The translations under genes and the position numbers were made by a program. The notes under the pieces were generated by a model. The model was not told where the DNA came from and did not search any database. It was given only the letters and a program-made list of their open reading frames with translations. Positions 24,518-31,185 of a stretch of DNA of 31,185 nt are shown piece after piece; positions within the stretch are counted from its first letter, which is position 1; each line of letters starts with the position of its first letter. Source of the DNA: JANXSD01 sp043758125 (GTDB lineage: Bacteria; Bacteroidota; Bacteroidia; AKYH767-A; OLB10); the NCBI GenBank assembly GCA_043758125.1, contig JAYVOC010000243.1:1-31185 (forward strand), given 5' to 3'.

Positions 24518-25288
24518 ATGTTTAAAAAGAACCGGTATAAAGATTTTCTTGAGGAAACTGGAGAAATTTCAGCCTTTGCCGGAAGGTTTTTCAAAGAAGG
24601 TTTTAAACCTAGATATGAATTTTCAGAACTCATAAGGCAATGTTATATTATCGGATATCAATCGTTGCCGTTAGTATGCGTAACAGCATTTATTATGGGA
24701 TTAGTATTAACCGTTCAATCGCGTCCTACTCTTGAAGAATTCGGTGCAGAATCCTATTTGCCAGCTATGGTTGCTATTTCAGTTATTCGAGAAATTGGCC
24801 CTGTAATTACAGCATTAATTTGTGCTGGTAAAATCGGATCTAGTATTGGTGCAGAATTAGGTTCTATGCGCGTTACAGAACAAATTGATGCGATGGAAGT
24901 GTCAGGAACAAATCCATTTAAATACTTAGTTGTTACACGAATTTTAGCTTGCACACTAATGCTCCCGCTACTCGTAGTTGTTGGTGATACAATTTCATTA
25001 TATGCTTCATATATTGGCGTCAACTTAAAAGGAGTTGTTAGTTGGAATTTGTATTACACACAAGTTTTCGACACTATTGATTTTAGCGATTTATTACCAG
25101 CATTTATTAAATCTTATTTTTTCGGTTTTGTTATTGGTCTTATTGGATGTTACAAAGGTTATAACTCAAAAAAAGGAACAGAAGGTGTTGGACTTGCTGC
25201 AAATTCAGCAGTAGTTGTTTCCTCTTTATTAATATTTATCCTCGATTTAATTGCTGTACAAATTGCTGATTTAATGGGCCTCACTTGA
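24518..25288 (+). CDS. mlaE: MlaE-family lipid ABC transporter permease
   Basis: A 256-residue inner-membrane permease of the MCE/Mla phospholipid transport system. After an amphipathic N-terminus (1-40) come about five hydrophobic segments (roughly 48-68, 82-103, 137-160, 196-212 and 228-250). The family signature runs REIGPVITALICAGKIGSSIGAE at 91-113, with EQIDAMEVSGTNP (121-133) forming the coupling loop to the ATPase. The length is normal (about 260). The stop lies 2 bp before the mlaF ATG, and mlaD follows, so the three core parts are in order E-F-D. No mlaC (periplasmic shuttle) or mlaB (STAS) is in the window, as is common outside Proteobacteria. Confidence 0.93.
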   Translation: MFKKNRYKDFLEETGEISAFAGRFFKEGFKPRYEFSELIRQCYIIGYQSLPLVCVTAFIMGLVLTVQSRPTLEEFGAESYLPAMVAISVIREIGPVITALICAGKIGSSIGAELGSMRVTEQIDAMEVSGTNPFKYLVVTRILACTLMLPLLVVVGDTISLYASYIGVNLKGVVSWNLYYTQVFDTIDFSDLLPAFIKSYFFGFVIGLIGCYKGYNSKKGTEGVGLAANSAVVVSSLLIFILDLIAVQIADLMGLT

Positions 25289-25290
25289 TC

Positions 25291-26064
25291 ATGGAAAAAA
25301 ATCAACCATTTAATTCAACGACAAGAATCATTAATGACGAAAAAGTTATTACTGTAGATAACCTGTATAAATCATTTGGAGATAATGATGTTTTAAAAGG
25401 TTTTAATCTTGATTTGAAAAAAGGTGAGAATTTAGTTGTTCTTGGTAAATCAGGATCAGGAAAATCAGTACTTATAAAATGTATGGTAGGATTATTATAT
25501 CCTGATGCTGGTGAAGTTGCGGTATTGGGAGAAAATATTCCTAAATTAGATCAGGATGCATTAGACCATATTCGTGTTCGAATAGGATTCCTCTTTCAAA
25601 GTTCGGCATTGTATGATTCAATGACTGTTCGCGAAAATCTCGAATTCCCATTACGCCGTCATTGGATAAATAAATCTAAAGAAGATGTAAATGATCTAGT
25701 GTTGGAAGCATTAAAAAATGTAGGATTAGAAGATGCTGTTGATAAGATGCCCTCTGAATTATCAGGTGGTATGAGAAAACGAATTGGTTTAGCAAGAACC
25801 TTAATTCTAAAGCCAGAAATAATGTTATACGATGAGCCAACTACAGGTTTGGATCCAATTACCTCACGAGAAATAAGTAAGTTAATAGTTGAAATTCAAC
25901 ATACATATCAAACATCATCTATCATCATCACGCATGATATGGCTTGCGCAAAAATTGTTGCCAACCGAATGATTATTTTAGTCGAAGGTGTGTGTTACGC
26001 CATCGGCACTTATCATGATTTAGAACAATCACAAGATCCCAAAATTCGCCCATTCTTTGAATAA
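25291..26064 (+). CDS. mlaF: MlaF-family ABC transporter ATP-binding protein
   Basis: A 257-residue ABC ATPase powering the MlaE permease. Starting at the ATG at 25291 (2 bp after mlaE) rather than the TTG at 25285 avoids overlapping the mlaE stop. Walker A is GKSGSGKS (52-59), the Q-loop FQ lies at 102-103, the signature is LSGGM (157-161), Walker B is IMLYDEP (177-183, catalytic Glu182) and the switch is His215 (ITHD). The SGGMRKR signature form is typical of the Mla/Ttg2A subfamily. An N-terminal extension of about 18 residues precedes the first strand. mlaD starts 1 bp after its stop. Confidence 0.95.
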   Translation: MEKNQPFNSTTRIINDEKVITVDNLYKSFGDNDVLKGFNLDLKKGENLVVLGKSGSGKSVLIKCMVGLLYPDAGEVAVLGENIPKLDQDALDHIRVRIGFLFQSSALYDSMTVRENLEFPLRRHWINKSKEDVNDLVLEALKNVGLEDAVDKMPSELSGGMRKRIGLARTLILKPEIMLYDEPTTGLDPITSREISKLIVEIQHTYQTSSIIITHDMACAKIVANRMIILVEGVCYAIGTYHDLEQSQDPKIRPFFE

Positions 26065-26065
26065 T

Positions 26066-27037
26066 ATGGAAAAGACAAAAAATTATATTAAGCTAGGTTT
26101 ATTTGTAACTATTGGAACAATTCTTTTAGTACTTGCCCTATATTTAATTGGAAGTAAGAAGAATCTTTTTAGTGAAACGATTAAGGTTAATACGCTGTTT
26201 AGAAATATTGGTGGATTGTTACCAGGAAATAATGTGCGTTTTGCGGGTATCAATGTTGGTACAATTCAAAATGTAAAAATTGTAAATGATACAACAGTTT
26301 TAGTAACGATGATTATCGAAAATGATTCGAAGAAATTTATTCGAAAAAATTCGGTAACAGATATCGGTTCTGATGGATTAATGGGAAATAAGCTAATTAA
26401 CATCAGTGCTTCTTCCACAGAATCTACTGTCATCCAAGAGAACGATACGTTGCTTTCTATAAAATCAGTTGGCACTGATGAAATGATGCATACGTTGAGT
26501 AATACTAACATGAATGTTTATGATATTTCTACTGATTTAAAAGCGATCATGAAACGTATCAATAACAATTCTGTATTGTGGAATTTACTTTCGGATACAA
26601 CTTTAGCAAGAAAGGTTCGTAAATCGATGGAGAATGTGGAACAAACAACAAGTCATGCTAGTGAACTTTCCGCTAACATGGAAAGTATGTTAAAAGACAT
26701 TCGTGATGGAAAAGGTGCTGCTGGAAAATTGATTGGTGATAAAGCTGTTGCAGATGATTTAGCAAATTCTATTGCAAACTTAAAAGCTGCTTCCGATACT
26801 GCTAAATTAGCCTTACATCACATGCACGAATTTATGCGTGATCTTAACATTACCCCAGGCCCATTAGGCGTTCTTGCACGTGATACCGCAATGGCAAACG
26901 ACCTTAGAAGCACAATTCATAATCTTGATAGAAGCAGCTCTGTGTTAGAAGAAGATCTTAAAGCGATGCAATCAAATTTCTTGCTAAGACGATATTTTAA
27001 AAATAAATCGAAAGCAGAAAAAGATTCTGTGAAATAA
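26066..27037 (+). CDS. mlaD: MlaD-family MCE-domain substrate-binding protein
   Basis: A 323-residue membrane-anchored periplasmic protein. One N-terminal helix (about 9-28) is followed by a single MCE domain at about 37-115, with the hallmarks FRNIGGLLPGNNVRFAG and NVGTIQNVKI and the tail GLMGNKLINIS. MCE proteins form hexameric rings that pass lipids between membranes. The long C-terminal region (about 130-323) is helical, with heptad-like stretches (THASELSANMESMLKDI, NLDRSSSVLEEDLKAM), and probably extends the ring into a needle or barrel. I use the ATG at 26066, 1 bp after the mlaF stop, instead of the TTG at 26057 inside mlaF. It is the last gene of the run; no clear terminator follows. 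Confidence 0.93.
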   Translation: MEKTKNYIKLGLFVTIGTILLVLALYLIGSKKNLFSETIKVNTLFRNIGGLLPGNNVRFAGINVGTIQNVKIVNDTTVLVTMIIENDSKKFIRKNSVTDIGSDGLMGNKLINISASSTESTVIQENDTLLSIKSVGTDEMMHTLSNTNMNVYDISTDLKAIMKRINNNSVLWNLLSDTTLARKVRKSMENVEQTTSHASELSANMESMLKDIRDGKGAAGKLIGDKAVADDLANSIANLKAASDTAKLALHHMHEFMRDLNITPGPLGVLARDTAMANDLRSTIHNLDRSSSVLEEDLKAMQSNFLLRRYFKNKSKAEKDSVK

Positions 27038-27085
27038 TAATACCTAGTTGTAAGTTCAAGAAATAAATGCAGTTTTTTCTAATAA

Positions 27086-27235
27086 GACTTTGTTAACAGT
27101 TTTAATTTTGATGCCAAAGAAAATAACCATAGATTTGATTTAAGCCAATACGCTGATGGAACTTATACTTTATGCACCTCTTCATCATTAGGAAGAAGTT
27201 GTAATAATAAACTCGTTTTAATAAAAAATAAATGA
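27086..27235 (+). pseudogene. Orphan fragment of a T9SS type A sorting domain
   Basis: A 49-codon open stretch with stops on its 5' side (TAA at 27083) and no start codon. It reads ...NNHRFDLSQYADGTYTLCTSS... and ends NNKLVLIKNK followed by TGA. The pattern DLSxYxxGxYxL plus a terminal KLVLIK is that of the C-terminal sorting domain (CTD) of type IX secretion cargo, close to the real CTD of the next gene (NQFSTGLYIISL...KLVKKF). It looks like the 3' end of a former cargo gene whose body was deleted. Its TGA overlaps the next gene's ATG (ATGA), and it contains a promoter-like sequence. Confidence 0.6.
27107..27137 (+). promoter_or_regulatory. Promoter of the T9SS cargo gene
   Basis: TTTG (27107-27110), a 19-bp spacer, then TAGATTTG (27130-27137). 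This matches the Bacteroides/Flavobacterium consensus TTTG-N19-TAnnTTTG in every fixed base. It would give a leader of about 90 nt before the ATG at 27232. It lies within the orphan sorting-domain fragment. Confidence 0.6.
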
Positions 27236-28770
27236 AAAAAATAATACTTTTCATAATTCTTGTTATACCATTTTTTGCACAAGCACAATTTACGGATCGG
27301 TATTGGACCTTTGGTGACAGTGCTGCAATTGATTTTAGGAATTTGAATGCGCCAATTCCTGCACAAAGTGTTTTAAGAGCGAGGGGAACTTGTGCTAGTA
27401 TTTGTGATAGTGCTGGTAATCTTTTGTTTTATTCTGGATCACCTCATGTTGATTTATGGGAGCATCCAGGAGGGACATATAATTACGGATATATCATTAA
27501 TAAAAATCATCAGATAATGGAAAATGGTGATTCACTTGCTAGTCAGCTTGGTTATCAGGAAATGATTATTGTTCCAGATCCTGGCAATGCCAATCAATTT
27601 TATGTATTTACTGCAGGCATTTTAAGCCCCATTACTGGATTTTATTATAATAAAATCGACTTAAGTTATAATAATGGGTTAGGAAAGGTTATTCAAAAAA
27701 ATGTGCAACTTCAAACATTTAAGGTAAATGATGGATTAGCTGCTGTTAAACATGGAAACGGAAAAGATTGGTGGGTTGTGATGAAAATGTCAAGTAATAC
27801 TAGTGCAGTAAATACATTTTATTTTTATCTGGTTAATAGTACAGGTATTTCGGGTCCTTTTTTACAGTCAATTGGAAGTCCCGTGCGTTATGGTGATTTT
27901 TTAAGACTTAAGTTCAGTAAAAACGGAAACAAATTAGTAGCAATGACTCCAGGTAATTTATTTGAAACGTATGACTTTGATAGGTGTACCGGTTTATTAA
28001 GTAGTGTTAAAACTATTCATCAACATAATATAAATCCTCCTTATAAATTTTATTGGAGCTTTGCTTTATCTTCAAGTGGTGAAAGAGTATATGCTTTATC
28101 AGAATATAACGGACCAAATCAAGATAGCAGCTATGTTGTTCAGTATAATTTAAATGCTAGTAATATTTTGAACAGTGCAGATACATTACATACATTTATT
28201 TATCCTGAGTTAGGCGGTTTGTTGCAAAGGGGACCAGATGATAAAATTTATATTGCTACTGGATACTGGGTGGCTGATTGTGATGTGGATTATTTATATT
28301 GTGATACAACACGCAATTATGTAACCAATAATTTATCAGTTATTAATTCACCTGATAGCTTAGGAGCTGCTTGTGATTTTCAAGCGTTTAGTTTTAACCT
28401 TGGAGGTCATCGCACTTATTTGGGATTACCAAACAATCCAAACTATGAATTAGGTCCGGATAGTGGTAGTGTTTGTGATACGCTTGGCCATGTTGGGTTA
28501 AATGAATTATTAGGAGTAGCAAGCAATTTATTTGTTTTTTATAATCCCTCATGGCAAAAGGCTTTCATAAATGCAGAAAAGCTAAAAGGTAAAAATTATG
28601 TTTTAATCATGTATGATATTACAGGAAGAGAAGTTTTTAAAGAAGTGGGAAGTTTAGAAGGTAATTATTTTACGAAGGGATTAGAGATGAATCAATTTTC
28701 AACAGGGCTATATATTATCAGTTTGTCAACAGAAAAAGAAAAGTTGGTGAAAAAGTTTTTGAAAAACTAA
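27232..28770 (+). CDS. Secreted protein with T9SS type A sorting domain
   Basis: A 512-residue cargo of the type IX secretion system. The signal peptide is MKKIILFIILVIPFFAQA, before QFTDRYW. The body (about 20-430) opens with WTFGDSAAIDF and CASICDSAGNLLFYSGS, a pattern seen in Bacteroidota surface proteins with propeller-like repeats; it contains YGYIINKNHQIMENGDSL, MIIVPDPGNANQFYVFT and other repeat-like strands. I cannot assign an enzymatic role. The C-terminal sorting domain is at about 435-512 (MYDITGREVFKEV, NQFSTGLYIISLS, ending KLVKKFLKN), which directs export across the outer membrane and surface attachment. It is transcribed alone, from a good promoter, and abuts a transposase remnant at its 3' side. 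Confidence 0.88.
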   Translation: MKKIILFIILVIPFFAQAQFTDRYWTFGDSAAIDFRNLNAPIPAQSVLRARGTCASICDSAGNLLFYSGSPHVDLWEHPGGTYNYGYIINKNHQIMENGDSLASQLGYQEMIIVPDPGNANQFYVFTAGILSPITGFYYNKIDLSYNNGLGKVIQKNVQLQTFKVNDGLAAVKHGNGKDWWVVMKMSSNTSAVNTFYFYLVNSTGISGPFLQSIGSPVRYGDFLRLKFSKNGNKLVAMTPGNLFETYDFDRCTGLLSSVKTIHQHNINPPYKFYWSFALSSSGERVYALSEYNGPNQDSSYVVQYNLNASNILNSADTLHTFIYPELGGLLQRGPDDKIYIATGYWVADCDVDYLYCDTTRNYVTNNLSVINSPDSLGAACDFQAFSFNLGGHRTYLGLPNNPNYELGPDSGSVCDTLGHVGLNELLGVASNLFVFYNPSWQKAFINAEKLKGKNYVLIMYDITGREVFKEVGSLEGNYFTKGLEMNQFSTGLYIISLSTEKEKLVKKFLKN

Positions 28771-28936
28771 GTCGTAGTTTCTCCAAAGTAATAAGTTGAA
28801 TTTAACTTAACCGAGAAATAGTAGAGGGATAAACTTTTATAATTCTCGCAACTACTTTCTGCGTTGTTCCTAGTTGTAATAATGCTTCAATCTGACATCT
28901 TTGTATCCAGTTAAGCTGTTCGAAGTTTTTTGACAT
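28768..28936 (-). pseudogene. IS30-family transposase remnant (N-terminal HTH)
   Basis: On the minus strand an ATG at 28936 opens a 44-codon frame (to 28802) reading MSKNFEQLNWIQRCQIEALL and then QLGTTQKVVARIIKVYPSTISRLS. This is the N-terminal helix-turn-helix of IS30 transposases (compare the family pattern with IExLLxxGxSxxxIAxxIxxxxSTISRE). After a stop, the +1 frame continues plausibly (VKLNSTYYFG, matching the usual KRNS..Y) until the 3' end of the T9SS cargo gene. The DDE catalytic domain is gone. CTTTGAATTGCAC at 29011-29023 could be part of the lost element's terminal repeat, which is unproven. Confidence 0.72.
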
Positions 28937-29107
28937 TAGCTCTCCAAAGATTATGCTTCTCAGCTTAACTTATGCCCTGATCAGTTAAATTATTGGGTGT
29001 TAGTTTTTATCTTTGAATTGCACTTACTTGTTAAACTCAGCAGTATCTATCAGTAATAAAAACTTATTTTAAATAATAGTATTTATCGCATTAAACTGCA
29101 ATCAAAT
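28937..29107. other. Gene-free spacer, probably former IS30 upstream flank
   Basis: Together with the transposase remnant this makes a 337-bp stretch without an intact gene. No ORF, tRNA or clear terminator is seen for the adjacent helicase. The segment upstream of the remnant ATG may hold the old left end of the insertion sequence, but no target duplication can be identified. Confidence 0.45.
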
Positions 29108-30439
29108 CTAAGGCTTTTTCTGACCACGTGTTTTTGGTTTCCCATATTTTAATCGTTGCGTTTGTGCTCTCGACATTTTAATATTTACCTTTTTATTTTT
29201 GTCCTTTTTCTCATGAAAACTCGCTCCAGCAGGATCCGTATTTAATTGCTTAATTGGAACTGCTTTCATACTAATTTTGGGTTTCTCCTCTTCAGTAAGC
29301 ACATCAGAAATAAGAAGGTCGTTGGGCAATTGAGTTACTGGAATTTTTTGGTTCATCAACGTTTCAATCTTCTCCAAACTTTCTTTCTCTGATTCACTAA
29401 CAAAAGCAATTGCGGTTCCAGTTTTGTCTACTCGTCCAGTTCTCCCAATACGATGGATATACGTTTCTGGTGATTCGGGCATATCAAAATTAAAGACATG
29501 CGTTACCTCCGAAATATTTATTCCTCGAGCAATAATATCCGTTGCAATAAGAATTCGAATCTCTTCCTTCTGAAAATTATTTACCGTTTCAAATCGTAAG
29601 TTTTGAGATTTGTTCGAGTGAATTACGGCTATTTCATCAGGAAATTTTTCACTTATCGATTCAAAAATTTGATCGGCTAATTTCTTGGTTGCAGCAAAAA
29701 CCATCACTTTACTATACACCTCCTTGTTTGATAATAACAACTTCAACAAATTGATTTTAGTATTATAATTCGGAACTAAATACAACGATTGCAGAATCTT
29801 ATCTACAGGAGTTCCTGTTGGTGCAGCTTCAATAGTTACAGGAGCATTAAAAAATTCTGATATTAATATTTCTATGTCATCAGTAATTGTTGCAGAAAAA
29901 AGTAAGTTCTGTCGTTTCACTGGCAAGAAACTAAAAACACGTGTTAATTGAGAACGAAATCCAAGATCCAATAATTCATCCATCTCATCAATTACCAGTC
30001 GCTTTACAGATTTTAATTTTAATGATCCATTCAATGTTAAATCGAGTAATCTTCCTGGTGTGGCAACTAAAATATCAACACCATTGTAAACAAGATCCAT
30101 CTGTGGTTTTATATTCACTCCTCCAAAAACGCCAGCAACAATAACATTCATATAGGTAGTAAGTTTTTTCACTTCCTCCACAACCTGAATTACTAATTCT
30201 CGTGTTGGTACTATAATTAAAATTTGTGTGTAATGATCATTCGAAAATTCAAGCAAACGTAAACAAGGCAAAATATATGCTATCGTTTTTCCGGTCCCAG
30301 TTTGTGCAATACCAATAACATCTTTACCCGACATGATCACAGAAAAAGCTTTCTCCTGTATTAATGTTGGTTGTAAATATCCAAGATCATCCAAAGCATT
30401 TTTTAAGGGCTTATTTAGATTTAAATCACTAAAATTCAT
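29108..30439 (-). CDS. DEAD-box ATP-dependent RNA helicase
   Basis: A 443-residue SF2 helicase that remodels RNA or ribonucleoprotein, probably in ribosome assembly or mRNA decay. The Q motif has Gln28; motif I is AQTGTGKT (45-52), Ia PTREL, Ib TPGRLLD, III SAT (182-184) and VI HRIGRTGR. Motif II reads DEMD (151-154) instead of DEAD, and motif V reads TDIIARGINIS with Asn where Asp is usual. I recall EMD in related Bacteroidota helicases, so this is probably a subfamily trait, and ATP hydrolysis should be intact. A basic C-terminal tail (about 395-443; KKDKNKKVNIK, KTRGQKKP) should bind RNA non-specifically. It resembles RhlE-type enzymes, but the paralogue cannot be fixed. A hairpin terminator separates it from the upstream peptidase gene. 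Confidence 0.93.
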   Translation of the reverse strand: MNFSDLNLNKPLKNALDDLGYLQPTLIQEKAFSVIMSGKDVIGIAQTGTGKTIAYILPCLRLLEFSNDHYTQILIIVPTRELVIQVVEEVKKLTTYMNVIVAGVFGGVNIKPQMDLVYNGVDILVATPGRLLDLTLNGSLKLKSVKRLVIDEMDELLDLGFRSQLTRVFSFLPVKRQNLLFSATITDDIEILISEFFNAPVTIEAAPTGTPVDKILQSLYLVPNYNTKINLLKLLLSNKEVYSKVMVFAATKKLADQIFESISEKFPDEIAVIHSNKSQNLRFETVNNFQKEEIRILIATDIIARGINISEVTHVFNFDMPESPETYIHRIGRTGRVDKTGTAIAFVSESEKESLEKIETLMNQKIPVTQLPNDLLISDVLTEEEKPKISMKAVPIKQLNTDPAGASFHEKKDKNKKVNIKMSRAQTQRLKYGKPKTRGQKKP

Positions 30440-30461
30440 GCTTGCTTTTTATCCAATGTTA

Positions 30462-30507
30462 TTAAAAAGTGGTGAAGTAATTATTATTCAAATTACTTCA
30501 CCACTTT
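30462..30507 (-). terminator. Strong rho-independent terminator after the M16 peptidase gene
   Basis: A perfect 16-bp inverted repeat, AAAGTGGTGAAGTAAT (30466-30481) with its complement at 30492-30507, and a 10-nt loop. Read on the minus strand it is followed by a T run (complement of the A run at 30464-30468). It lies 10 bp past the peptidase stop and in front of the helicase gene. Confidence 0.88.
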
Positions 30508-30517
30508 AAACTTTTTA

Positions 30518-31185
30518 TTAATATCCGAAGATATCATTCAACTCTAATTCAGTTACTGTTCCATATTTCTGAAGTGATTTCATGTCCAACTTATCATGAT
30601 TTCCTAAAACTACAATATGATAATTGAGTGGCTTAATAAATTGCTCTTGAAACTTTTTAATGTCTGCTAATGTTAATGCAGGAATTTGTGAATAAACTTC
30701 CTTGCGAATGTCATAATTCAATCCCAACTTTTTATTACGATGATACATTGCTAACAAATCATCTTTTGTAATTCGTTCCGTTTGTACCTGCTGCAATGCT
30801 CCATCTTTCGCATTTTCAAATCCCTTTTCCGACATTGGAAACTCTCTAAGTAATTCCATCATGCCAGCAGCAGCCTCAGGAAGTTTATCCACTTGTGATC
30901 CAATATAAGCAAAGTTATAAAAAGACTTTTCAAGATTATTTGGTGCAGAATATCTAGAACTTACAGAATAAGCTAATGCCTTACTCTCGCGTAATGTTTG
31001 AAATATGGGAGACGACATTCCTCCACCAAAATATCGATTGTATAAATTTATTTTCGCTAATTGCGATTTATCATAATGCATTCCTTGAGATAAGAAAACA
31101 ACTTCAGCTTGTTTCATATCATAGTTTACAACAAATACTTTCGACGAATCCATTTTCAATTCTACAAATTTAATTGGTGCAGGTA
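30518..31185 (-). CDS. M16 family metallopeptidase, C-terminal part, cut by window edge
   Basis: The frame is open to the window edge; the visible 222 residues start PAPIKFVELKMDSSKVFVV and end ELNDIFGY. The part seen is an M16 C-terminal, non-catalytic-type domain. The clamp sequence FGGGMSSPIFQTLRESKALAYSVSSRYSAP is the conserved substrate-binding segment of pitrilysin/processing-peptidase homologues, followed by the LNYDIRKEVYSQIPALTLADIKKFQEQFIKP pattern. The zinc-binding HxxEH, if present, lies in the N-terminal half outside the window. Such proteins are usually periplasmic or secreted in Bacteroidota. An internal TTG at 31159 is not a real start. Confidence 0.85.
   Translation of the reverse strand, partial: PAPIKFVELKMDSSKVFVVNYDMKQAEVVFLSQGMHYDKSQLAKINLYNRYFGGGMSSPIFQTLRESKALAYSVSSRYSAPNNLEKSFYNFAYIGSQVDKLPEAAAGMMELLREFPMSEKGFENAKDGALQQVQTERITKDDLLAMYHRNKKLGLNYDIRKEVYSQIPALTLADIKKFQEQFIKPLNYHIVVLGNHDKLDMKSLQKYGTVTELELNDIFGY

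Noticed and set aside
1..31185. tRNA, rRNA, CRISPR array, prophage or integrative element
   Set aside because: I scanned the intergenic gaps by eye and found no cloverleaf-like sequence, regularly spaced repeats or integrase/phage genes; the only mobile trace is the IS30 remnant.

Overview
This is an AT-rich, densely coding chromosomal stretch from a member of the Bacteroidota. The evidence is a type IX secretion (T9SS) C-terminal sorting domain, a PorE-like OmpA/TPR/PD40 protein, a Bacteroidota-type LptD, a DUF5916 protein, a TlpA-type thioredoxin with a DUF4369-like front end, and TAnnTTTG-type -7 promoter elements before several genes. I see no rRNA, tRNA, CRISPR array, phage or conjugative module. 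Most of the window is core chromosome; the only mobile trace is a degraded IS30-type transposase fragment.

Layout. 1-2.6 kb: a two-component system (truncated OmpR-type regulator plus histidine kinase, minus strand) divergent from a secreted proline-rich/coiled-coil protein; four helically phased TTAAC repeats lie between them. 2.6-6.4 kb: a divergent cyanophycin pair, cyanophycinase (minus) and cyanophycin synthetase (plus), implying a multi-L-arginyl-poly-L-aspartate nitrogen reserve. 6.6-10 kb: a DUF5916 protein and a second putative outer-membrane barrel. 10-11 kb: two unrecognised small proteins, each with one C-terminal membrane segment, then 385 bp with no gene. 11-13.2 kb: a secreted thioredoxin-fold protein convergent with a DUF4184 membrane protein.

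13.2-18.2 kb is a minus-strand run ffh - folD - queE - porE-like - DUF4184 behind a well-formed promoter. 18.3-27 kb is an envelope block: lptD (minus) divergent from a cell-wall amidase with a SPOR-like tail, then an HdrC/HdrB-like iron-sulfur pair and mlaE-mlaF-mlaD, almost without gaps. LPS export, peptidoglycan remodelling and phospholipid trafficking thus sit side by side. 27-29 kb holds a T9SS cargo protein preceded by an orphan fragment of another sorting domain and followed by the IS30 remnant. 29.1-31.2 kb holds a DEAD-box RNA helicase and the C-terminal part of an M16 peptidase, truncated by the window edge.

Several starts were moved from upstream TTG codons to better ones (DUF5916, ffh, hdrB-like, mlaF, mlaD, amidase) using signal peptides, family N-termini and promoter positions. 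No strikingly new multi-gene system is evident. The most checkable new signals are the phased TTAAC operator, the sorting-domain fossil carrying a promoter, the IS30 fossil, and the small unannotated ORFs at 3525-3659 and 10035-10178.
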